Of a stretch of 64,000 nt of DNA, positions 28,063 through 37,399 are shown one piece after another. The position numbers and the translations under genes are program-made. Origin of the DNA: Chloroflexota bacterium (GTDB lineage Bacteria; Chloroflexota; Anaerolineae; JAAYEA01); the NCBI GenBank assembly GCA_019873665.1, contig JAIOAV010000004.1, forward strand, positions 1 to 64,000, given 5' to 3'. The notes below the pieces were generated by a model. It was not told the origin of the DNA. It was given only the letters and a program-made list of their open reading frames with translations, and ran no database searches. How positions within the stretch are numbered: the stretch's first letter is position 1; each line of letters opens with the position of its first letter.

Positions 28063-29112
28063 ATGATACGCGGACTTGATGTTGTCCTACAGTATGACAA
28101 CGAAATGACACAGGTGGTTGCCTATCACCACCCGATTCAGGATCTGCGCATCGGCTCGCAGATCACGGTTGGTCCCGGCCAGGTCGCGGTGTTTGTGCGC
28201 GACGGCAAGGCGTTGGACCAGTTTGGCCCCGGTCGTCACACAATTACGACAGCCAACATCCCACTGCTCACCGGCCTGCTGAGCAACATCGTCTTTGGCG
28301 GGCAAACTCCCTTCCAAGCCAGCGTCTTCTACCTCAGCACCCGCGAGTTCCCGCAGCTGCGATGGGGCACATCACAACCGATCGCCCTGCAGACGCCAGG
28401 CACTGGTCTCGGCTGGCTGCTGATCGGCGCGCATGGCACCTTTGGCACTCGTCTGGACGATCCAGTAACCTTCCTCAACCAGTTCGTCGGCTTCATCGGC
28501 CCCGGCCAGGCCTATACCATCGAGCAGCTTCGCGAGCGGATGGTGCACATCATCACGCAGAGCCTGACCGACATGCTCACCGAGACCGCGCCGGGCTCGA
28601 TGCAGAAGGCACAGGCGATGATGAACGAGCTGCAGGCAGGCGTGCAGGCCAAAGTCCAGGACGACTTTGCGGCAATGGGCTTTATGCTCACCTTCCTCCG
28701 CATAGGCGGCCTCAGCCCGCTGGAGACCTCCGCAGACAAGCTGCGCCAGATGGGCCTGCTGGACATCGGCACCTACTCGCAGCTACAGCAGGCGGACGCT
28801 ATCCGCGCCGCCGGCGAGAAGGGTGTGGACAATCTGGTAGGCATCGGCGCTGTGCTGGGCGGCTCTGGCCTGGCGCGTGCCGGTGGCATCCCGGTCGTGC
28901 CAGGAGCGCCGCAGAATCCGGCGCAGGCGCAGCAAGCACCCGCCGCGGCTGAAGTGCCCGACGTGATGACTCCGGCCCAGGCTGCCGCCTATATGCAACT
29001 GACGGAGGCGGATGTCATCGCCGCTATCGAGGCGGGTCAGCTCAAAGCGAAAAAGATCGGCACGCAGTACCGCATCGCCAAAAAGGCGATTGACGACTTT
29101 TTGGCCAGCTAA
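28063..29112 (+). CDS. SPFH-domain protein (YdjI-like) with C-terminal excisionase-type HTH
   Basis: ITVGPGQVAVFVRDGKALDQFGPGRHTITTANIPLL; C-terminal DVMTPAQAAAYMQLTEADVIAAIEAGQLKAKKIGTQYRIAKKAIDDFL. Confidence 0.85.
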   Translation: MIRGLDVVLQYDNEMTQVVAYHHPIQDLRIGSQITVGPGQVAVFVRDGKALDQFGPGRHTITTANIPLLTGLLSNIVFGGQTPFQASVFYLSTREFPQLRWGTSQPIALQTPGTGLGWLLIGAHGTFGTRLDDPVTFLNQFVGFIGPGQAYTIEQLRERMVHIITQSLTDMLTETAPGSMQKAQAMMNELQAGVQAKVQDDFAAMGFMLTFLRIGGLSPLETSADKLRQMGLLDIGTYSQLQQADAIRAAGEKGVDNLVGIGAVLGGSGLARAGGIPVVPGAPQNPAQAQQAPAAAEVPDVMTPAQAAAYMQLTEADVIAAIEAGQLKAKKIGTQYRIAKKAIDDFLAS

Positions 29113-29124
29113 CACACAGACAGC

Positions 29125-29157
29125 GAGCAGGCAGACCCTTGCCGGGTCTGCCTGCTC
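29125..29157 (+). terminator. Terminator-like hairpin after SPFH-HTH gene
   Basis: Perfect 14-bp stem GAGCAGGCAGACCC-TTGCC-GGGTCTGCCTGCTC. Confidence 0.65.
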
Positions 29158-29184
29158 CCTCCTGCGGAGAAATCCCCACCTGCC

Positions 29185-29433
29185 ATGAGAACGATCCTCT
29201 TTATCGGCGCGCTGGTCTGGGGCGCGGTGATGCAGATGGGCTATGGACGCCTGCTGGCGGATGAAAGCCTTGGCGACCAGACCATCGGCCTGGTTACCAT
29301 CATCTTTTACGCCGTGGCGCTGCTGTCATTGATCGGCGCTTTCCTGGCGGGTGAGGCCGCGCTTTTGGGTTATATCATCAGCATGGTGTTCGTGGGGGCC
29401 TACCGCAGCAGCCGCCCTCGCCGTCGCTCATAG
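29185..29433 (+). CDS. Small hydrophobic membrane protein, 82 aa
   Basis: Two to three predicted TM segments MRTILFIGALVWGAVMQMGYG... Confidence 0.6.
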   Translation: MRTILFIGALVWGAVMQMGYGRLLADESLGDQTIGLVTIIFYAVALLSLIGAFLAGEAALLGYIISMVFVGAYRSSRPRRRS

Positions 29434-29442
29434 GCCCGCCCC

Positions 29443-30471
29443 TCAGCGTCGCGCATACCCCGGCACCAGCAGCTTGGCGCGCTGGGCGATTGCTTCCGCT
29501 GCCACCAGCGTTGCCACCGTCGAGTTGGCCCCATCGTAAAAGTCGCAGCGCGGCAGCCGGTCCTCCGCGATGGCATCCAGCCAATCGGCCACCTCGGGGT
29601 CATATGGATGCCCCGCAACACGCTCCGCCTCGATCTGCACCAGCGACGGGTGCACGTCTCCTTCATCCTTTGCCAACGCCACCTGCTCCCGCTCCACAGT
29701 GCCGCGGGTGCCATAGATGCGCAGGTTATTGAAAGGCGGCATCGCCAAGCGCGGCCCGTAGAGCGCCGCCACCTTGGCGATAGCGCCGTTGTGCAGGCGG
29801 AAGAGCGCCACCTGACAATCATCCGCTTTCATCGCGGGGAAGGCCACATGATTCGAGTACCCCTGCACTTCGACCACCTCGCCGCCGGAGAACCAGCGCA
29901 GCAGGTCGAGCGGATGGCTGCCACCGCCCACGATCGGCTTTTCCATCTCCAGATACCAGTTAACGCCGGTATGGGTGTCGGTTTGGTTTGCCTGATAGAG
30001 GAGGTTGTGGATATAGTCTCCTTCCAGATAGTAGATCCGCCCCAACTGACCGCTGGCGCAGAGCGCATGGATTTGCTCATAGACCGGGTTGAAGCGGAGA
30101 ATATAGCCAACGGCGATTTTGAGGCGTGGATCGGCGGCGCGCGCCGCGGCCACCATCATCTCGATCTGTGACACCGTATTCGCTACCGGCTTTTCCACCA
30201 GCACGTGCTTGCCATGTTGCAGCGCCGCCACAAACGGCTCCACATGAAAGGGATCGCCGGTGTGGATGCTGACCGCGTCAATATCCGGCTGGACACACAG
30301 CTCTTCCGCCAAGCGGTAGAGGCGCGATACGCCGAAGCGTTCCCCGGCCTGCTGCAGCCGATCCGGATTGATATCGCAAAAGGCGACGACCTCCGATTTC
30401 CCCACACGCCGATGCGCCTCAATGTGGCCGATGGCGTTGTGACCAATGCCGACGAACCCGACGCGGATCAT
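29443..30471 (-). CDS. Gfo/Idh/MocA-family oxidoreductase
   Basis: VGFVGIGHNAIGHIEAH; VLVEKPVANTVSQIE; GGSHPLDLLRWFSGGE. Confidence 0.92.
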   Translation of the reverse strand: MIRVGFVGIGHNAIGHIEAHRRVGKSEVVAFCDINPDRLQQAGERFGVSRLYRLAEELCVQPDIDAVSIHTGDPFHVEPFVAALQHGKHVLVEKPVANTVSQIEMMVAAARAADPRLKIAVGYILRFNPVYEQIHALCASGQLGRIYYLEGDYIHNLLYQANQTDTHTGVNWYLEMEKPIVGGGSHPLDLLRWFSGGEVVEVQGYSNHVAFPAMKADDCQVALFRLHNGAIAKVAALYGPRLAMPPFNNLRIYGTRGTVEREQVALAKDEGDVHPSLVQIEAERVAGHPYDPEVADWLDAIAEDRLPRCDFYDGANSTVATLVAAEAIAQRAKLLVPGYARR

Positions 30472-30507
30472 AAGACCTCCTTGCATCCGACTGTAATCAC
30501 GATGAGG

Positions 30508-31686
30508 CTACCAACGTGGCCGCAACGGCAGCCAGCGTGGGTCTCGCTTCATCATCTCGCTGCTGTCATCGCGCGCACGCGGGGCGCGATTGCGGTAATA
30601 GTCCGCATAGCGCTCCACCCTGGCCTCGTCCAGCTCGACGCCGAGCCCCGGCCCGGTGGGCACCGCCAGGCTCCCCTCCGCGAAACAGAACCCCGGCCCG
30701 GCGATGATATCCTCTTCCAGCCATGGGTAATGCGTGTCACAATTGTGAAGCAGGTTGGGGATCACCGCCGCCACATGCACCATCGCCGCCAGCGAGACGC
30801 CCAGATGCGAGTTGGAGTGCATGCCGACCCCCAGGCCAAAGGTCTGGCACACCTCTGCCAGCCGAATGCAGCCGGTGAGGCCGCCCCAGTAGTGGACGTC
30901 GCTCAACACCACGTCCACCGCGCCCGCGGCGACTGCTGCCGGTATCTGCTCAGAGTTGCCGCGCCAATGGTTCGTGGCTAGCAGCATCCCGGTCGTCTGC
31001 CGCACCCGCGCCATCCCTACCATAGACTCGGTCGGATCCTCCACATACTCCATGTCGAGGTCCATCAGCGCCCGGCAGACGCGGATCGAGGTCTCCGCCG
31101 ACCAGGCGCAGTTGGGGTCCACGCGCAGCTCGTAGGCCGCGCCGAAATGTTCGCGCATCAGCCGCAGAGCGCGGATATCCACTTCTGGCGGGTACACGCC
31201 GCCCTTCACCTTGAGCGATTTGAAGCCGTAGCGTCGCACGAACTCCTTGGCTTCGTCGAGCATCGCCTCTGCGGTTGTTACCGCGCCCCGGCCGTTGGCA
31301 TCCGCCAGCTTGTAGAACAGGTACGCCGAAAAGGGGACGCGGTCGCGCACCGCGCCGCCAAGGAGATCGCACACGGGCCGGCCCGTGGCCTTGCCGACAA
31401 TGTCGAGACATGCCATCTCGATTGGCCCGTAGGTGCGCGGGTTGCCGATCTTGAGCCGAATGCGGTTGAGCTGGTAGGGGTCCTCGCCGATGAGATGGCC
31501 GCGCGCGCCCTCTAGCGTCCGCACCATCTGCTCGCCGCCGGCTGTCTCGCCCACGCCGGTCAACCCTTCATCCACGGTGATCTTGACGAGGGTGCGCAAC
31601 GCGAACGGGGCGTGTACGCCGAACGAGTTCAACAGCGGCGGATCGGGAAAGGCAAGGGGGATGACCTGCAGGTTCGTGATCTTCAC
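30508..31686 (-). CDS. Enolase-superfamily (mandelate racemase/glucarate dehydratase-like) enzyme
   Basis: GTG start; SLKVKGGVYPPEVDIRAL; LRVDPNCAWS; VEDPTE; GMHSNSHLGVSLAAMVHVAA. Confidence 0.88.
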   Translation of the reverse strand: MKITNLQVIPLAFPDPPLLNSFGVHAPFALRTLVKITVDEGLTGVGETAGGEQMVRTLEGARGHLIGEDPYQLNRIRLKIGNPRTYGPIEMACLDIVGKATGRPVCDLLGGAVRDRVPFSAYLFYKLADANGRGAVTTAEAMLDEAKEFVRRYGFKSLKVKGGVYPPEVDIRALRLMREHFGAAYELRVDPNCAWSAETSIRVCRALMDLDMEYVEDPTESMVGMARVRQTTGMLLATNHWRGNSEQIPAAVAAGAVDVVLSDVHYWGGLTGCIRLAEVCQTFGLGVGMHSNSHLGVSLAAMVHVAAVIPNLLHNCDTHYPWLEEDIIAGPGFCFAEGSLAVPTGPGLGVELDEARVERYADYYRNRAPRARDDSSEMMKRDPRWLPLRPRW

Positions 31687-32498
31687 TGATTCACCTCCTC
31701 CATCTTGGCGCAGTGCCACGCGCGCAGCTCGTCCGGCGACAGCATGTCTGCCTCCCGCAGGCCGATCTCGCGTGCCCACTGCGCCGCCAGCTCCACGCGC
31801 CCCAGGTCCGCGGGACGGTGCGCGTCGGAGCAGACGGTAAAGCGCGCGCCCACCTCCTTTGCTAGCAGAAAGAAGCGCATTACACCCTCTTTGTACGTCT
31901 CTGCCCTGAGCGCGGGGCCGCCATTCAGCTCCAGCGCCACGCGACGATCCCGCGCCAAGACGGCCAGTTCCACCAACTCCTCATCGGTCAGCGCATCCAT
32001 CAGCGGCGGCAACGGCAGCAGTGTGTTACAGGCAAAGGGATGCGCCAGGATCGAGACGCCGGGAAGCAAGACCGCCCGCCGCGCCATCGCCAGCATGTGC
32101 GCGGCCACCGTGCGCGGGTCGCGGGCCGCCGGCTGAGGTGTCCCCGGCAGATGATAGTGGCTCGCCGCGATGATGATATAGTCCACCTCGCCCCACACCT
32201 GCTGCGGCGCGGCCTGTTCGCCCAGCACGGCGTAATCCGCCTCGATGCCGATGAGGGTGTCTGGCTCCGATGGCAGTCCTCGCAACTCGGCACGCAGCGC
32301 GTCCAACACCTCCTGTCCTGGCCGCGCATAGAAGGCACAGGTCGGCACCGGGCCAGGGGAATAGTGATCGGTGAAGCCGATGGCGGACAGCCCCATCTCC
32401 TGCGCCGCCCGCCACATCACCAGCGGCGTTGCGGCGCGATCGCCGCAGGGGGAGAGGTTGGTGTGGACATGCGAATCAAAGCGGAACGGATCGCTCAT
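31683..32498 (-). CDS. PHP-domain metal-dependent hydrolase
   Basis: FDSHVHTNLSPCGD; IGFTDHYSPG; LELNGGPAL; CSDAHRPADLG. Confidence 0.88.
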   Translation of the reverse strand: MSDPFRFDSHVHTNLSPCGDRAATPLVMWRAAQEMGLSAIGFTDHYSPGPVPTCAFYARPGQEVLDALRAELRGLPSEPDTLIGIEADYAVLGEQAAPQQVWGEVDYIIIAASHYHLPGTPQPAARDPRTVAAHMLAMARRAVLLPGVSILAHPFACNTLLPLPPLMDALTDEELVELAVLARDRRVALELNGGPALRAETYKEGVMRFFLLAKEVGARFTVCSDAHRPADLGRVELAAQWAREIGLREADMLSPDELRAWHCAKMEEVNQ

Positions 32499-33868
32499 CG
32501 CAGCTCGTTCACATTCCCGACTAGATGCTGCACATTAAGCGGCAACTTGTTGAAGGCCTCCACGCGCGCGCCAAACTTGCCCAGCGTGTTCTCGACGACC
32601 ACGTAATCCATGCCGGGGATCACCACATCATCCCAATAATCGCCCACGCCCCGGATCGCCACATCCAGCATCGTAACAATCTGGTGGCCGAGCGGCGCGT
32701 CCGAGTCCAGCGTGATAGCGCCGTAGAACTCCTGGCACTCGGTGTAGCCAGCGTTATGCGTGCCGGTATATGGTTTTTGCCGCACGAGGTCCACCGGCTT
32801 GCCGATGCGCGCCGACACCTCTGCCTGGCGCGACCGGAAATAGTCCACCAGCGCCTGCTCCTGCAAGCGCGCTGGCAGGTTCTCCGCCGCCACCCTACGA
32901 TATGCCTCATCGCCGACGCGGTAAGCGCTCTCCACAAAGTCAAACCAGAAGCGCTGCTCCGGCGTCACCTGCGCCGGATGGGACACGGCGATCACCGAGC
33001 GCCGCACGCACGAGTTGAGGCCATCCCGTTTGGGCGCCACGCCCAGGTGCACATAGTCGCCCTCCTGGATGGGCCGGTTGAGCGCCTTGCCGATCAGGGT
33101 GCGGTTGGCAACATTGGCGCCCACCATGATGTCCCAGCCATTCTCCTCCGCGCCCAGCTCCTTGCCCACGAAATAACCCCATGCCGCCACCTGCGTCTCG
33201 AGCTGCCCGGGGCGCAGCACCGCCAGCATGGCGCGTAACATGGCGTCAGCGATCACATTGGCATCGCGGATCAGCGCCATCTCGATGTCGGACTTTTCAT
33301 ACTTGATCCTGTAATAGATCTCCTGCGCGTCCACCACATTCGTCGGGCCAACCAGCCCTTCCAGATAACGCACGATGCCGTCCGGCACTACCTGACGTGG
33401 CGTCAGCAGCGCGATCCGGTCCACCGGCCCGCCCGCAGCCGCCTGCAGCACATCCTCCAGTCGCTCCGCCTGGATCGGGTACTTTTCGTCGGCCAGTTGC
33501 AGCAGCTCCGCCTTGTGGACGATTGCGCCGGCGCGGGGCGCGAGCTGCTCCGCCACATAGCCGCCTTCCAGGCCGGCGACGATGTGAAAGCCGGTCGGGC
33601 CGATCACGCCGGCGACCTGCTCGATGCTGATGTTCGTGTTGCCGCCCAGATACGGCACATCCCCGTCATAGTGCTCATCGGAAAAGACCAGGCCAACCGG
33701 CAAGCCCGCCGCGGCCAGCCTCTCCTGCACAGCGCGCTGCCGCCGGAGATATTCGCTCTTGGGCACCTCCAGCGCCTTGTCCACCGTGTCGTAATGCTCC
33801 AACACCGCCAAAACCATCTCGAAATCGCGGCGCAGCTCGCCTGCGCGCATAGCGCCAATGCCCTTCAT
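32495..33868 (-). CDS. M24-family metallopeptidase (creatinase/Xaa-Pro aminopeptidase-like)
   Basis: Creatinase-like N-domain; EENGWDIMVGANVANRTLIGKALNRPIQEGDYVHLGVAPKRDGLNSCVRR; GTHNAGYTECQEFYG. Confidence 0.75.
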   Translation of the reverse strand: MKGIGAMRAGELRRDFEMVLAVLEHYDTVDKALEVPKSEYLRRQRAVQERLAAAGLPVGLVFSDEHYDGDVPYLGGNTNISIEQVAGVIGPTGFHIVAGLEGGYVAEQLAPRAGAIVHKAELLQLADEKYPIQAERLEDVLQAAAGGPVDRIALLTPRQVVPDGIVRYLEGLVGPTNVVDAQEIYYRIKYEKSDIEMALIRDANVIADAMLRAMLAVLRPGQLETQVAAWGYFVGKELGAEENGWDIMVGANVANRTLIGKALNRPIQEGDYVHLGVAPKRDGLNSCVRRSVIAVSHPAQVTPEQRFWFDFVESAYRVGDEAYRRVAAENLPARLQEQALVDYFRSRQAEVSARIGKPVDLVRQKPYTGTHNAGYTECQEFYGAITLDSDAPLGHQIVTMLDVAIRGVGDYWDDVVIPGMDYVVVENTLGKFGARVEAFNKLPLNVQHLVGNVNELR

Positions 33869-33946
33869 CTCGTGCCTCCCCTCTCCAAAGCGAGAGCACG
33901 GAATCTCCTGCACGCTCCGTGCTCTCGCAAGCTCGTCCCCCGCCGA

Positions 33947-34819
33947 TCACACCGACTTGAGGCCGTCAATGCCTGCCAGCGCGGTGTGATATGGCCTGTA
34001 GTCCAACGCAGGTCGCGGGTCAAAGGCCAGGTATACCTCGATGACGCGGTCCCGCTCCCGCCGCCCTTGCCGTGCGGCCAACAACCCCTCGATGATCTGG
34101 CCCTGCGAGGCAAAGCAGTGCAGGCTCGCCGAGATCGCCTCTTCCACCGCCAGCGGCGCGGCGATGACGCGGTTTCCCCGCAGGCGCGGCGAGCGCCCCG
34201 TCACGAGTGCGTCCTCTGGCGTCAGGTCGCCCCATACCGCATACACCGCCATGGAGCGCACCGGCTCCGCCCGCCCCCAATCCACCAGGATGGGGTCGCC
34301 CACCTGCGGGCCGTCATACGCCCCCGCGCGATAGGTGGCCTCGTGGTCAATGTGCTCACGATAGCCGTTCGGCACGAGGATGCGCGTGATCCCCAGACGG
34401 CGCAGCGTGGGCAGCGTCTGCGCGATGGTGCCTTGTTTGCCGTTCGGCAACAGCCAGCCGAGCCAGCCGGTTACGCTGAAATCGGGATAGTTGAAGCGGA
34501 TGATATGCTCCGCCGGCACCCCCAGCGCCCCATACGCCGCCCGCGACTCGCGCTTGCGCGTGGCAACGATGGTGTCTCTCTCCTCCAGCGAGCTATAGCC
34601 CGCGCGGCCATCGCAAAAGATGCAGACGTACACCTCAGCGCCATTCGCCTGGGCCGCCAATAACGCGTACCCCGCACCCAGTATGCCGTCATCATCGTGC
34701 GGACAAAACACCGCCAGTCGCTCGTCCCCCGCTTTCCATTCGGGGAAGAGCACCTCTATCTGGCCGCTCTTGCGACGACGTTGCAGGTCATAGTAAAGGA
34801 AATCCTCAGGTCTGAACAT
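33947..34819 (-). CDS. PIG-L/LmbE-family deacetylase
   Basis: LAVFCPHDDDGILGAGYALLAAQANGAEVYVCIFCDG; EHIDHEATYRAG. Confidence 0.85.
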   Translation of the reverse strand: MFRPEDFLYYDLQRRRKSGQIEVLFPEWKAGDERLAVFCPHDDDGILGAGYALLAAQANGAEVYVCIFCDGRAGYSSLEERDTIVATRKRESRAAYGALGVPAEHIIRFNYPDFSVTGWLGWLLPNGKQGTIAQTLPTLRRLGITRILVPNGYREHIDHEATYRAGAYDGPQVGDPILVDWGRAEPVRSMAVYAVWGDLTPEDALVTGRSPRLRGNRVIAAPLAVEEAISASLHCFASQGQIIEGLLAARQGRRERDRVIEVYLAFDPRPALDYRPYHTALAGIDGLKSV

Positions 34820-34871
34820 GACCTCCTCCAGAAGATATCTCTCCGCGTGCTCTGCGCCTCGGCGGTGCAGG

Positions 34872-35582
34872 CTACTCCGCGAACCACTCCAAGTGACCGC
34901 AATCTCGGCAGACAAAGGGACGCAATTGCAGCGCTGCGCCGCCCTCTTTTGGCTGTGCCGCCAGAACTTCGCCAGCCACCGTTACAGCCTGCAGATCCCG
35001 GCCGCCGCAGTTGGCACAGCGCCGGCGCGGCGCACGGATGACAGCGTAAGGGTTCCACACCAATTCCTTTTCGCCGCGCTCCAGCTCCTCATCCAACTGG
35101 ATCCACGTTACCTCGCCAATGAACCAGTCGTGGCTCCCCATGTTGATCACGGAGGTCACTTGGCACTCGAAATTCACCGGGCATTCCACAATGATCGGCG
35201 CATTCACGGTGGCCGCCGGTGCTGCCGTCAGCCCATAGGCCGTGAACTTGTCCTCGATCTCCCAGCCGGAAATGCGCCCGGTCAGCGTGATCGCCTCCGA
35301 GAGCTTCCGATCCGGCACGTTGCAGACAAACGCCTGTGTCTCCAGCATCATACGATACGACTTGCGCTCCCAGTAGCGCTCGTTGTAGTGATCCTGGCAG
35401 ATGGCAGTGCCGATGGTGAGCGGCGACTTGCTCATCACCGCGACAGCGATGACCGGGATGATGTTCGGACGCCCATCCCATCCCTGGCACGAGATCATGA
35501 TCGCCGTCGAGGGGAGAAAGAGCGGCCAGTCGCTCTCTTCGCGCGGGCCGCGTGGTTCCTTTTTGACTTTGTACTTGTACAT
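34872..35582 (-). CDS. Flavin-reductase-family protein with C-terminal zinc-ribbon-like motif
   Basis: Flavoreductase-like fold; AFVCNVPDRKLSEAITLTGRISGWEIEDKFTAYGL; CANCGG...CRDCGH. Confidence 0.8.
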   Translation of the reverse strand: MYKYKVKKEPRGPREESDWPLFLPSTAIMISCQGWDGRPNIIPVIAVAVMSKSPLTIGTAICQDHYNERYWERKSYRMMLETQAFVCNVPDRKLSEAITLTGRISGWEIEDKFTAYGLTAAPAATVNAPIIVECPVNFECQVTSVINMGSHDWFIGEVTWIQLDEELERGEKELVWNPYAVIRAPRRRCANCGGRDLQAVTVAGEVLAAQPKEGGAALQLRPFVCRDCGHLEWFAE

Positions 35583-36107
35583 TTACCTCCCCTCCCGCGC
35601 GCGCAACAGCGGCGTCTGATACCACTCTAGTGAGCGGCGGCGCTCCAGCACGTCAATATCGGTGTGGGCCAGCACCAATTCGCCCACGACAAAGTCATAG
35701 TCGCCCACCGGCCAGTAATGGCGCAGGCGACACTCCATCACCACCGGACATTCGTCAATCATCACCGTGTCGGTCATCAGCGCGCGGCGGGGCGTTAGCC
35801 CCAATGCCCCGAACTTGTCGCCGGGAGTGCCGTGCAACGCCTCGCAGCGCGCCACGACGTCCGCCATACTGCTGTCCGGCACATTCAGCGCAAAGGCGCG
35901 CCGGGGAAAGATCTCCTGATAGACATCACGGTACTTGCGGGGAACCGCGAACCCGATCATGAAGGGATAGCGGTTGACTCCGCTATGCTCTTCCAAGCTC
36001 ATGATCTCGCCATGTCCGTCGCGATGCCGAAAGCTGAGCAGCAGCTTGCCCACGGGATAGTAGGCATCGGCATCTCCGGGGCGCGGCGCACGTCCAATCT
36101 TTGCCAT
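35583..36107 (-). CDS. Flavin-reductase-family protein (paralogue of neighbour)
   Basis: FALNVPDSSMADVVARCEALHGTPGDKFGALGLTPRRALMTDTVMIDECPVVMEC; abuts next gene. Confidence 0.78.
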   Translation of the reverse strand: MAKIGRAPRPGDADAYYPVGKLLLSFRHRDGHGEIMSLEEHSGVNRYPFMIGFAVPRKYRDVYQEIFPRRAFALNVPDSSMADVVARCEALHGTPGDKFGALGLTPRRALMTDTVMIDECPVVMECRLRHYWPVGDYDFVVGELVLAHTDIDVLERRRSLEWYQTPLLRAREGR

Positions 36108-36142
36108 TTTACTTTTCCCTTTCCGCGTTGCTGAGATATACC

Positions 36143-37369
36143 CTATGCCTTCGCTAACTGGATCTTGCGGATCGCCGTGGCGATGTCTTCCATATCCCGC
36201 TTCTCCGCTAGCAACATGGACTGCGACAGCCATACCGTCTCCTGGCATGCCTTCTCGGTAACCGGGCACGGCACAACCTGTGGCAGTGATCCCACATCCT
36301 GCTGCCACGGGGCGAGCACGCCCGCCTGCTCCGCATAGGCACGGCGCATCCCCGGCGATCTATACAGCGGCTGATAGCCAGGACTGCAGGGCACTCCCTC
36401 TGCGCCCATCAGGTGGATGAACTCCTCCCGACTCAGGCCACCGAATGCCTGCGCGTCGTAGAAGAACATGTAGAGGTGCCATGCGTGTTGCGTGACGTGT
36501 GGATCGCGGGTGCGTGGGGTGATCCCCGGGATTTCTTCCAATAGCTCTGTCAGGTAAGCGGCGTTCTCCTCCCGCTTGGCGATGTGCTGTGGCAGCCGCT
36601 CCAGTTGCGCCAGCAGCACTGCGCCCTGCCATTCGGTCATGCGATAGTTGTAGCCCATATAGTTCTGCTCGTAGCGCGAGACGCCAGGAACGCGCCCCAC
36701 GTTATGCAATGCCCACGCCCGCTCATAGAGCGTCGGATCATTGGTAACGATGATGCCACCCTCACCCGCATTGATATTCTTACTTGCCTGGAAGGAAAAG
36801 CCGCCCAGGTCCCCGATGGGGCCAACGCGCTGGCCATTCCATTCAGCGCCCCATGCCTGGCACGCATCCTCGATGACATACAGGTTGTGCCGCTTGGCGA
36901 CGGCGTTGATGGCGTCCATATTTGCCGGGCAGCCGCCGATATGCACCGGCATCAGCGCCTTCGTGCGGCTGGTGATCGCCGCCTCGGCGCAGGCAGGATC
37001 CAGGTTCAGCGTCCCCGGCTCCACATCGGCAAAAACCGGCGTCGCCCCCACCTTGAAGATCGCGCCAGCAGTCGCCACAAAGGTGTAGGGCGAGGTGATC
37101 ACCTCATCGCCGGGGCCGATCCCCAGCGCGCGCAGGGAAAGCTCGAGCGAAGGCGTGCCGCCGGTCACGCAGACGCCATACTTGGCACCCTGAAACGCCG
37201 CAAACTTGCCCTCGAACTCGATCACCTTCGGGCCGTTCAGCGTGCCCCACTTGCCAGAGTGAAGTACTTCCAACAGGAGCTCTTCCTCCCGTTTACCCCA
37301 CACCGGCCACGACGGCCACTCGGCCGTGCGAACCGGTGTACCCCCATCCACTGCCAGTCTGTCGGACAT
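36143..37369 (-). CDS. DegT/DnrJ/EryC1/StrS-family aminotransferase
   Basis: ITSPYTFVATAGAIFKVGATPVFADVEPGTLNLDP; GGFSFQASKNINAGEGGIIVTND (PLP Lys). Confidence 0.93.
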   Translation of the reverse strand: MSDRLAVDGGTPVRTAEWPSWPVWGKREEELLLEVLHSGKWGTLNGPKVIEFEGKFAAFQGAKYGVCVTGGTPSLELSLRALGIGPGDEVITSPYTFVATAGAIFKVGATPVFADVEPGTLNLDPACAEAAITSRTKALMPVHIGGCPANMDAINAVAKRHNLYVIEDACQAWGAEWNGQRVGPIGDLGGFSFQASKNINAGEGGIIVTNDPTLYERAWALHNVGRVPGVSRYEQNYMGYNYRMTEWQGAVLLAQLERLPQHIAKREENAAYLTELLEEIPGITPRTRDPHVTQHAWHLYMFFYDAQAFGGLSREEFIHLMGAEGVPCSPGYQPLYRSPGMRRAYAEQAGVLAPWQQDVGSLPQVVPCPVTEKACQETVWLSQSMLLAEKRDMEDIATAIRKIQLAKA

Positions 37370-37399
37370 CTCGATTCCTCCTTTGCCATTCACCGAGTG

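Noticed and set aside
33497-34663. 388-aa plus-strand ORF opposite M24 peptidase and PIG-L genes
   Set aside because: Spans the junction of two well-supported minus-strand genes; composition is a codon shadow.
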